A stretch of DNA of 64,000 bases from Glossina fuscipes (lineage: Eukaryota; Arthropoda; Insecta; Diptera; Glossinidae). The notes under the pieces were generated by a model. That model had not been told where the DNA came from. It did not search any database and was given only the letters and a program-made list of their open reading frames with translations. Within the stretch, counting starts at the first letter, position 1; every line of letters begins with the position of its first letter. The translations under genes were made by a program, and so were the position numbers. Where the stretch lies: contig NW_023998417.1 in assembly GCF_014805625.2 (NCBI RefSeq), positions 3,197,725 through 3,261,724 of the forward strand, in the 5' to 3' direction. This document shows, piece by piece, positions 39,082 to 50,131 of the stretch.

Positions 39082-40670
39082 AGAAAAGTTTTTTTTTTCT
39101 TCTATTTTAACAACGCTAATTAAAATGAACTAAATGAGAATTTTAATATGAATGTTTGTTGGGGAACAACAAGACAGACAACAAAGTAATTATGCATATT
39201 TCCACTATATACATAATGAATGAATGGACCAACTTCTTTCAAAATGCACGCAAACTTTTCACTTGATAGAAAGATTTCGTTAACTTTTACTTTAATTTCT
39301 TATTTTGAATGCATTTTAAAGCAACAATAAATCTAAATATTAACGAGTCTTTTTATGTAAGCATTAAAAAAAAAAAAAAAGCAAAAAAAAATGCAATCAT
39401 TTACCAGGCCAATGCCTTCCCCTCCCTCCTGACACTCAACTCATTTCATTTTACAATAGATTTCGTTTTTTCTTTTTTTTTTTTGTTTGCAATCATTTTT
39501 TTCATTCATTTGCGGCTTGTGCTACCGTATGGTCTGTTCTATCGCTTACTTGTTGGAGAAGTTCTGTTTATTTTCTTTCATTTCATTATACATATATATA
39601 TATATACATATATATCGACGGAGCACACCACTGGCAGTGAAATTCATATGAGTGATGGGAGTATGTAGTGCGCAGGCAAATGAACATATACTTCATATGC
39701 ATGCAGAAGCGGATGAACATATCTAACAATATGTAGTGTTGACGACCATATAATGCTTTATAAATAAAATTGTATGCAATTCATAAGTAAATTAAAATAA
39801 GTTTCAAAATAAAGAAAAAAGACTAACAAAGAAGGGATAATTTATGAAATATATACCAAGCTTTAGATTTATATGCACGCACACACGAAAAAAAATATAT
39901 ATATATATATATTTATATGCATTTATATGTAAATTTTGTATAACATCAGACGGGAAATGAAATTTTGAATTAAATTTTTCTTTTTTACTTTTTATATAAA
40001 TCAAAGGATTATATATAATAAATAAAACAAATGCGATTATTATGTTAACATAGGAGCGAATTTTTCCTACACATCATCTTAAAAAAATTAATTTTTAAAA
40101 TAATTTCTCTTACGTTCAATACTATAGGAGATATTTGATCTTCTTCGAATTATGACTTCCTACGTGTGTACACATGCAACAGGATTTGCCCATACATCGC
40201 CCTATCACACAACGTGGCTTGAGTTATGCTTTTTTATAGTTTAAACAACTCTGGCAGTTTTAAGCAGTCGTAACACCATCTACCGTTACGCAAAGCAACA
40301 AAACTTTTTCAAACAACGAAAAGGGCATTTTTGCTTTGCTCGAAGGCTGCAAAAGATAGTCTTTTTTGCATCGTAGCCTATTTTAAAAGTTTTAGCCGTA
40401 AAAATTGATGGATAAACCTAGCGATAGGGGCGTGGGCGCATGCAATAAGAGGCTGAATAGCTTCACATATCATTTTTGCTGGGACGCGAAGAGTGTTATC
40501 TGTTATTAGCTGCTGCTAAGTTACGAAATGTTATCAACAATGTTTCTAAAGCACATAGAATTCATTTCCATAAGTTGAACTTTTGCCATCTAATAGTGCT
40601 ATGAGTTTTCGCTACTACTCTAAAATCTAACGCCGGCTAGCTAACTCTATCCCGAAAGACATCATTGCGG
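39082..40670. other. AT-rich non-coding stretch
   Basis: No gene recognised; (TA)n tracts near 39590-39616 and 39894-39916. Confidence 0.55.
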
Positions 40671-40936
40671 ACGAAATCTAACCTGCAGCAATACAAGGCC
40701 AAGTTGGGTAATCTATTATGAAAGCTCCAGAGATAGAGAGTAGTTGACTCTAGCTTTAGAGACAACCTTGGTGGAGAAATACAATCTGCAGCATTATAAG
40801 TCAATATTCGGCAATCCATTATGATAAGCAAATTTAGCTTCAGATATAGAGAGTGGTTGCCTCTAGCTCTAGAGATAACGAAATCTAACCTGTAACACTG
40901 TAACTCAAAGTTCGGCAAACCATTATGACAAGCAAA
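40671..40936. repeat. 103/104-bp tandem repeat, about 2.5 copies
   Basis: Units start at 40671 (ACGAAATCTAACCTGCAGCA), 40775 (AGAAATACAATCTGCAGCAT) and 40878 (ACGAAATCTAACCTGTAACA). Each unit carries a TTnGGnAAnCnATTATGA block and then ATAGAGAGTnGTTGnCTCTA followed by a CTCTAGAGA-like palindrome. The 93-codon minus-strand open frame here simply reflects the repeat. Confidence 0.8.
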
Positions 40937-41134
40937 GGCATTTCCATCTATATAACCTCATACAGTTGAGAACAAACTAAATGCTTTTCCTTTTATATAA
41001 AGTAAAATTACTAATAACTGATTCTCTACATACTACGTGGTATGTTAGTTTCAATGTAAATTTAATCAATGTAAACATATTCCAACCACTTCTGCAATTA
41101 ACACAAAATAATTTTGCAAAGCCAAATCTTTATC

Positions 41135-41171
<37 letters not shown>

Positions 41172-43360
41172 TATTTACATTCATATATATACAAATATGA
41201 AACTACATTTCGTAAATGTCCTTTTACAAATGGAAATGATCTTCCAACAGTCTCCTATTCATTATTGAAATGCGAATGATTATTAAAAAGGTTTTCTTAT
41301 GGTTAGGCACTTAAACATTCAACAACAGCTGCTACAAACGAGAATGATCAATAAATGAGAATGAGAATATTCGTAGAAGAAGAAAGTTTACAAAAAAAAA
41401 AAAAAACAAAATTTATATTATATTCGCCTTTGTCAGCGCACACATCTATGCCTATGTATACAGGCACAATAAAGTTACATTCATTTTCCATTTTTCATCA
41501 TAGAAATGCAAAATGTACGAAGATGCACGACCACAACTGCAGCTGAAAAACCCTCAAATGTGAAGACCAGCCACGTAAACAGCGAAGCTGTGTAATAAAT
41601 GAAAACTAAAAGTAAATAACTGTAGTGACAGTTGAGTAAAAGCAAATAATAAACAAAATAGACAAGAAGGAAATACACGTAAATGAAAAATATCCATTAT
41701 CTACCTGTTGTGTTGTTTTTTATGCTTCCCCTTATTTTCCAGTAGACAAGAAACGATTATCGGTGTTGAAGTTCACACAGAAATTCTTTCTCATTTTCAA
41801 ATTGCATTTTTTTTTTTTCCTTCTTTTTTTCTTTATTTTTATTTTCTTAGTTTACAGTTTGGAGGTAACCGATGTAGACATTGCTTAAGCACTTTCAGGT
41901 TACCCATGCTGCCTGTCTGTCAGTTTGTCTATCTGAGTAATTATTTATTTTTATTAAAAATGTATGAAAAGGAAATTGCAATAAAATTAATAGGTTTCTC
42001 CATGGAAAGCTAACCAACGTAAACGAAATACACCCGATGCGTTCATATAGAGTGCGCATACAAATTGTGATAGGTAGGTAGGCTTTTGTGAGAAAAAAGA
42101 TAATTTTTACCTCAACTTTAGTTACAACTTTATTGCTTAAAATGTGTCGTTTTACAGCAAGCGAAACAAAAATGAAACCATAAAGATAACAAACAAAACA
42201 AAAAAAAAAAAAAATGGACGGATAGACAGAACTCCCTTAAATAATATTGCGTTTTTCGTTTTCTAAAGTTAACATTACGAAACGCATACCGCATCACATC
42301 GAACTTACCAAGAATGTGATAATAAACGTTAAAAAAACAGTTCCAAGGTATTATACACCAATGGTCAAAATAAAAACTTGGGAGCCTTCCGTGTTATTGT
42401 TATTTTATTGTTTTCTTAGTAGACCTTAAATCGAAAATATATTGTTAATGTAGAACGACTCCATGCCTTTGCAAAAAAAGGTACAATAAAAATGAAATGA
42501 ATGTTTTTGTTAATTGCAAGCAACTACTTCTTCACTAGAAATGCATTAAAGAGCATTATATTCTCTCTTCAAGAATTATGGTCCACATTCCGGTGACAAA
42601 TGTAAAATCTGCTCATGCATACAATTTAGATGAGTTGTTAAAAAATATTGCATATATTGCATGCTATAAATTTTTTTTAAAACTATGTCATAAGTGAGAG
42701 TAGAAAAAAAATTATCTCATAGATAATCCACTTCTATTAAGAGGCATGGAAAATGAAAAAAGAGTGAAAAAAAAACAACCAGTTCTGTGAATATTACCAA
42801 AGAGAAAAGTGAATGTACAAAGTGACTTTGCTCTCTGCACAGTACTTCTTGAGTAAGAGAGTTTAGTTAAAGTCGAACCGAGATCTCCTTAGCGATGATA
42901 CTTTTAGATTTTCTCTTATCATTGTGTGCGTGCATTATTACTACTTAAATTCACTGTTCAGCAAGATAACTGGATTATGTCCAAGATTAAGTTTATTCAG
43001 TTACCTACAGATATACTGCTATCGAGAGAATGATGTAGAAGCATATTTTATTTTTGAGAAAGAAAGAATTTCGATTCGAGAATCTTATCGCAACAACATG
43101 TGCGATAAAAAATGGTTTTCCTAAGAAATAGTGTGTGAGTGCATAACGGAATAAACTACAGAGCGTATTAAAACGTACAAATTTTTTATATATAGAGATA
43201 ACGCATAAAATGTCTTTAAACCTTTTAATTTTTTTTTTTCTTTATTTCGTTTTTTATTTTTTTTTTTTTTTTTTTTGCATAATTCGCTTACTATTTTCAT
43301 TTCTCAATTACTTCTGTTATATTTATTTATATCAAAATTTGGTAACACGCATGTCTGCCG

Positions 43361-43392
<32 letters not shown>

Positions 43393-44816
43393 TAGTTTAA
43401 TATATATTTTGAATGTATATTTTTAAAATCAAACTTTTCGGTTGTTTGTTTGTTTTTTACGTACTTATGCATGCATGCTTGCGCATTCACACAATAATAC
43501 CATTGAAAATTTGGCGCGAACCGCTGCCGTGATTTTTAATACACTTTTACAGCCAATGGCAGGAAATAAAACTCTGTTTTTTCATTTGCTTCTTACTGTA
43601 CGGCAATCGGCCATAAAATAATTAAATTCAATCAATTAAATTATGTCTGTCTCAAGGACTCTGTAAGTTCCAAACAACGGCGTTTGCAAAAAAAAAAAAA
43701 AAAAAAAAAAAATTATAAAAACTAATAACGAAAACTAGATGTAAATCAAGTAAAGCTCATCATTAAATACGTTATTCTACTTTGGCTAACACAGTTTCAG
43801 ACAACAACTTTTCTAAATAGTTTGAACTAGGCAAAAAATTGGTCTAATCCAATCGTCCTTGGGTCGGTGTAACCTTACGATTATATACACACTTTATGAA
43901 TGCCACCACGCTTTCAATATTCGAAGCGGTTGACCCTATGGTCACCTTGAAAGTTCTTGAACAACATAATATTAGTAGAAAATTTAGTTTTATTAAAGCG
44001 ACTAGACTAACTAGCCGAAGAATAGAGCTAGAGATAGTCTTAGATGTTAGTGCTTATCCTATTTTAGTTCTATAAATTTGTTTTCTTTAATTGAAATATA
44101 TATTACGATAACAAACATAAGAATATAACTACATTCCACCAGCTCACTTAATACAATTATCGCGTTAATGCGTTATAAGGGGTATGATTGAAAAAGTGCT
44201 CGGATTTGAATCATTTTCAATAGCATTCATCCTTGGCCTACTAAACTCCATCAAAATATCTCGAAGAAATGCAACACATGTATGCATTGAGAGATATCGG
44301 AAGGACAGACAAACTTTGTAGATATTATAAATAGTGAATCGACTTTAAGTCCCTCTGGGTGTCCGTTCCAGAATAAATAATCAAATTCTATCGGTCTTTA
44401 TTCTCTAACATTTAATTTAAATAACAGATGAACAGAGGAAAGCGCTTTTCTATTTTAAAAGTGTGTTCGCATAGCGAACGCCTAAGGATAACTAATAATT
44501 CATTGTCGAAGAAAAGGGACGGAATTTATAGTTTCGAGAACATGAATACACATGGTTTTTTGACGATGCACCGCTACACTAAACTGCTAAAAAAGTTTTC
44601 AATTTCGGATCCATTCTTTAAGAACTTTTCAATCTGGTACTTTTGATACAACATTGTTGTCATCATTTGTAATCTTTCCTGCAATTTAGCAAAGGAAATG
44701 GCATTGAAAACTGTAAATGCTTTATCTCATATGTATATATATATTTATATATATATATATATATATGTACTAAAAAGTCAATTTTAAATTTACACACTTA
44801 GAATATATCTTCATAG
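40937..44816. other. AT-rich non-coding stretch
   Basis: No supported gene. It holds (TA)n at 41138-41170, poly-T at 43256-43277, (CT)n at 43361-43387, poly-A at 43688-43711 and (TA)n near 44746-44766. Confidence 0.55.
43361..43387 (+). repeat. (CT)n microsatellite
   Basis: About 27 bases of CT repeat. Confidence 0.95.
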
Positions 44817-44846
44817 AAAGAGAGAGAGAGAGAGAGAGAGCGAGAG

Positions 44847-44881
<35 letters not shown>
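44817..44881 (+). repeat. (GA)n microsatellite upstream of the DNAI7-like gene
   Basis: About 65 bases of GA repeat with occasional GCGA, ending ~396 bases before the predicted start codon at 45277. Confidence 0.95.
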
Positions 44882-44882
<1 letters not shown>

Positions 44883-45276
44883 GAAAGGAAAGTAGACGGG
44901 CAAATAGCGTGAACGGAAATGACTCAAAGCGTTATTTTTTTTGGTGCCTATTTTCTGTCAACTGCAGGTAGCTTTTAAAAAAAAAATAAAAAAATCCAGT
45001 TTAACACCTAATGATTGCTTTATAAGCAGTAAGTAGTATGCCATGATGAGTATTTTCTGTCAAAGTTTATAAATTTGTTTTTTTTTTTTGCTTTTTCTAT
45101 TTGAATTTTTATTTAAAAATAATTTAATAATTTTTGAACAGCAGAGGTGTTGTGTTACGTTTTACTTTTTTGTTTTGTTAAACTTTTTTTTGTTTTTTGT
45201 AATATTGTGATCTCTTTTAAATAAACCAAAAAAAAAAAAAAAAACCAGGAAAGAAAACCGAGGAAATAGGAAAAGC

Positions 45277-48200
45277 ATGAAAAAAATTCGGCCGGTAAAA
45301 ACATTAAAACCATCACCGCCAGAGATTCCTCTCAGGGAATATTCATTAATTAAATTAGTTGATATTAAAGCACAAGAACTCAAATATGCACAACGGTTGC
45401 TTGAATTGAGAGTTTGTCTCGGCTTCATTGATGGTAAATTTATTTATTAATTTTAAAAATTCATTTTTCATTTCTTTCAATATTAACGGCATATCCGTTC
45501 CGCTTTATCGCTTCAAGATGCCTTCAAGGAGAAAGAGTTAATCGATGATTTACAATCGCTTGTGGATGAATGGCATGAATATATCGATAGCGTTCCATAT
45601 CCGAAACCCTATAAATTAGCGGATATTGTAGAATTCTATACTAAGGCGAAATATTTAGAAGTTTGCAATATTCAAGATGATATTTGTCACTCTTTATTAC
45701 CCGATAAACGGTATTTGCTTAGTCAGGATTTCGTGACGAGGGAAGCAATACATCGAGCGATGAATAAGAGACCGCCTTTCAAACAAGAATTATCCAAATT
45801 TATTGGAGATTCATTAGAAATTATGCGGCGAATTGAACTGTATTTGGCGAACGATCGTGAAACAGCTAAGGCATCAAAGAAATTAATATACGAAATACGA
45901 GATATGAAAAAGACTATTGCCAATGAAATAATGGATTATATTGATCGTCAGACTTATCGAATATTAAATGCTCCAGAAATTCTTATGAAGTGAGTTAAGT
46001 GACAAAACCGATTTTTGAATTTACGATTGAAGAATAGGAAGAGCAAAATCAAGTTTAGCTTTCCAAATATGGTGGCAACCGATTAGTTTGGTCAAATCGG
46101 TCCGGGTATTTGCATTACATTTCCAATTTATTTTATTTTTTTTTTTTTAAGGCACACAGTAGTAGTAAAATCCGAAAATCGAATATTAGCGATTCAGTGT
46201 TTACAAGGGCTAAAAAATTTTTAAAACAAATCCAAAATTTATGAACCTTCGAATGTTTATCGCGTATATTTGCTACCTTCCTATCGTCCAAAAAGAATCC
46301 ATAAACTTAGCTAATTTAATTAACTTATTTATTTTAATTAGTTTTGGACTTGTGTAGTTGTAGTGGCCAGTAATCAACTTAAGAGGACTTGTAATAATTT
46401 TCTTAGTTATCTTTTTTATTTAAAGGCATTTCCTTCTTGTTCTCTTTAATAAGGTCAGTGGATGCGATAAGTTGTGAATATTCTCTATCATGTGATAATT
46501 GTGATATTCATATATGGGGTCTTAAAAATGTTCCCATAAGTTTTGAATTTCTAGAGTAAGTTTGTTCAAATTAGAAAGGAAAGAACTCAATGCTTAGTTA
46601 CGTTCTTTTCAATTTCTATTTTTTAGGGAACCACGAATATTGGTTGATTTATATGAAATAAAACTGCTATTGCATATACCATTTGGAATATTGGAACGTA
46701 ATATGACCCTACAAGCAATTCATACAAATTTCGATCATTTAAGTGAAAATGCGAAGAGTTTTAAATTTATCACCGAAATGGGAAATCTAAATTTCGGCAT
46801 ACAAGGTTAGATGAATTTACTAAATTTTTTTTTTTTTTCTTTTTTTTTTGTTTTATAAAAAAATTGCTTTGCAAATATTTGAGTTAATTGCCTCAAGCCT
46901 TTTAAAAGGAAGAAAAATAAAGGAAAAAAGAATTTAGCGAAATGAAATTTAAAGAAACGCACAACAACAACAACAACAACGACAATACATGCGTATAAAA
47001 AGAGAATGAACGAATGATTGATAAATGGGAAAAAAGACATTAAAGCATTGATTTCAATGTGAATACTTTCTTGGTAAAATTCACGATTTCGAAGCTTAAG
47101 CGATTTTATAGAGAGAACAATAATAGGATAATAAGTCAAGTATTTGAATCGAAAATTTCTCTTGCTTTAATTTAAGATTTACGCGAGTGTTTGCTAAATG
47201 AATTTAGAATGCAAACGCATATGCAAAAAAATATAAGGGAGACAATGCAAGATAGATATCAGGCATATTTGGAAAAAATTCAATTAAAACGATTGCGCAA
47301 AGGTCAACTTATACCACAAACTATTGAGTCTGATGAATATCCAGATATCACGGACGATTTCTTTGACGAGGAACACAAACAATTCCAACAATATTTAGAT
47401 ATCGTATATCATCCTGAAACATTAAACTTGAGTATCGATGAGGTAACCTTGACCTTTGAAATATTATTTGGTTAATGCGATTTAAGATTTCTTTGTATCA
47501 TTAAATATTTAGATAAATTTGAAAAAATTTACTATATTAGGTGGTATATATAAATTGAATTTTGTAAAGAAACCAATGCAAACGCATATTGATAAGGGCA
47601 ATATCAATATGATTTGGCATAATCCAGGTAAACAATTGCTTATCGAAAAAGATGATTATTTTTCTACTTTTAAATCACGTCAATATCATCGCGATCATTC
47701 AATTCGTTTGTCGAGTATTGATCCGAAAAAAGAAATGCTAAAGGAAGAAATCGAGGCAGAAAATCCTTTTTTTGTAATGGTATTTCATTTGCCTGAATAT
47801 CTTTGTTATTGGGATGAGCCAATCGCTTGTCATTACGAAAAATTTGAAGAGGAAGAAATAATTCGAGAGGAAAAATCATGGCATGCTCATTATAAAAGCA
47901 TGGATAGCTTTAAGAGAAGCCTAACAGAATCCTTAGGCAGAGATACACTCGAATTTGGAGATATTGGAAGCGTTTTAAACAAAGCATCAAAAATATCCTT
48001 TCAGCCATCTCAGATGAAAACCTATTTTTCGTCGCGGATCATCGAAAAAGCAATGCTAACCGATGAGGATATATTTGTTCACTCAGATATTTATTTTGTA
48101 AAAGATTTTCTCCTAAATCAACCGATGAATGTTCAACAAGCGCGATTGCTAGCAAGTTCCTGTACGCCACATATATTGGAATCTTTTAAATTTCAAAGGG

Positions 48201-50056
48201 AAATAGCCGAAGAAAAACAAGAGAAGCTTATGCGTCACAAGCATAAATTTGGCATGCTTCGTAAACAGATGGAAGAAGAACGGTACAAACTAAAACCGAT
48301 TGGTTTACTTCCATACGATTTGAAACAAAATAATCCAGAATATTTATTCACCAACTATGGAAAATCGAAAACCGTACTTGTAACCAATACGTTATTGCCA
48401 TTTAACGATACTTTATCCAAACCGCCCATAACGTTCTATCAACTGATCAAAACGTTGTTGCGTATTAAAAAATTAACTAAAGAAGCAGAGAGTCAAAGAG
48501 TGCCACGTTTCTTTGTACCGATCTCATCGCCATCATTTCGCGAAGACGAGTCCAAAGTTGGTATAAGCAAATCAATAAAGAGAGATGCGCGATCTTTTTT
48601 GATGAAGCATCCTAGTATGGCATTACAGCAGCAAAAAACTTTTCAAGATGTAAAAAAAAGCAAAATAAAGTTACTCGCTGAGAACGAAAAAAAGGTGAAA
48701 AGTGATGAGCAACAAATAACACGGAGTATAAAATCGGGGCATACCGTCGAAGGGAGTGGAAAAAAAGCCTCGTTTGCAAAAATGGAATATTCCGAGATAC
48801 TGCCACCGATAAGAGCAATGCAGCAACAAAGAATAGAGTCAGACGGTGAAGACAGCACAGCAAGTTTAAAATCAAGCATTTTTACCGATGATGACGAATC
48901 ATTCGAGAGTATGGAGAGAAGAGGTGAATTGAAAACTAAAACAATTTCACATTGGACCACAAAGTATATTAAAAGATGTAAATTCAATAAAGAGGAAAAT
49001 AAGTACACCATCGAAACGGATAGATTGGGTGGGTATGATATCCGATAGATGCAACGAGAAAAAAAAAAAAAGACGAGAATAATACGTTATGTTGTAAGAA
49101 ATTTGAATATTTTCTTATCTCTTTAATAGGTTATATCGGATTTGCGTGTAAAACTTACGTACACTTTCCATTTACATGTTGGGAATTAGAACCTAATAGT
49201 ACGGAGTAAGTTTCAACAATGTCGTATGAATTTTGCGAGATTTAATTTTTGGCATTTTTTGCATTTTCTTTTTTTTTTTTGTTTTTTTTTTCTCCCCTTA
49301 AAGTCCCTTGAGTGAAGTAATCTTTACGCTGGTAACGCAGCATGTTAAATGTGTATTCCATATCACTAATCAAGGCATACTAGGTCGCGTTGTCGAGCCC
49401 GGTCCGTTCACAAGAAAACTTAAAAAGTACTTGATAATGGAGAAGCCGCTTAAAAATATTTCTGAATTGAAAAAAATTTTCAAAGAGAAAAACATTAATA
49501 TATTCCCCGAGAATGATGCCAGCTTTTATATTGAACAAGGCTGTTATTCTCAAAAGCATTTAGCTACGGAAATGCATACTTACTGTTGCATGGCATTGCA
49601 CAGTTGTCTAATGAAATTCTCATCTAGCATATGGAATAGATGGGCTAAACGACGAGATATCATTTTGCATTTTGTTAAATACCAAGAGAATCCGTCAGCA
49701 ACGTTACAAGTTCATATTACACCCGAAGAGACACGATTTGTTGAGGTTACCGAAATTTGTGCGCAGAGCGATGAAGTTAAATTGGCGTTTACGCCTACGT
49801 GGCGTAACATTAACGTAAACATTAATTTTGCTTTGAATTGTTTGTTTGTTTGTTTGTTTGTTTGCTTGCTTTGTAACTTTTATTTGCTTTCTTTCCTTTC
49901 TTTCTTTCTTTCATTTTATCACAGTTTTACTGTGACTTGCATAATGCGATTATGTCGGTCGAAAGTTACGCGCTGGAGCGACGTTGCCGAGACAAACAAA
50001 TGATTTGTTATCTGAAAATGCTTTTAAGCGAAATAAGACCTCTTAGCTTTTCATGA
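45277..50056 (+). CDS. DNAI7: DNAI7/CASC1-family axonemal dynein-associated protein, nine exons
   Basis: Predicted exons: 45277-45433, 45518-45989, 46454-46555, 46627-46805, 47177-47442, 47513-49028, 49130-49205, 49304-49814, 49925-50056. All introns are GT-AG, phases close, and the product is 1136 residues. Family members sit in motile cilia and flagella with inner-arm dynein; in flies this would mean sperm and chordotonal neurons (inference). Matches recalled to the family include VDEWHEYID near residue 71 (N-terminal domain), IHIWGLKN (228-235), LQAIHTNFDHLS (272-283), INLKKFTILGGIY (393-405), FVMVFHLPEYLCYWDEP (~479-495), HWTTKYIKRCKFNKEENKY (872-890), FPFTCWELEP (910-919), and the C-terminal ALERRCRDKQ...MLLSEIRPLSFS. 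The basic N-terminus MKKIRPVKTLKP starts at the only ATG in exon 1. The frame stays open to 45211, so an upstream exon or start is possible. A charged insertion of about 370 residues (~502-870) is unusual. Exon borders are inferred from sequence alone. Confidence 0.85.
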
Positions 50057-50103
50057 GATCCAATATTAAGTGATATAAAAATATTTAGGCTATTTTTTAA
50101 AAA

Positions 50104-50131
50104 AATAAAATCCAATGTTTTAAGAAATAAA
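50104..50131 (+). promoter_or_regulatory. Poly-A signals of the DNAI7-like gene
   Basis: AATAAA at 50104-50109 and 50126-50131, about 50-75 bases after the TGA at 50054-50056, giving a short 3' UTR. Confidence 0.6.

Noticed and set aside
38617..39133. Three overlapping open frames of 146-168 codons
   Set aside because: They run through the 400-base N gap and are artefacts.
40637..40918. 93-codon minus-strand open frame with internal similarity (RLDFV repeated)
   Set aside because: The similarity is explained by the 103/104-bp tandem repeat.
45723..45923. Minus-strand open frame inside exon 2 of the DNAI7-like gene
   Set aside because: Antisense shadow of a real coding exon.
48612..49011. 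Two minus-strand open frames (87 and 122 codons) inside exon 6
   Set aside because: Antisense shadows of the Lys/Glu-rich coding sequence, giving Leu/Phe-rich translations.
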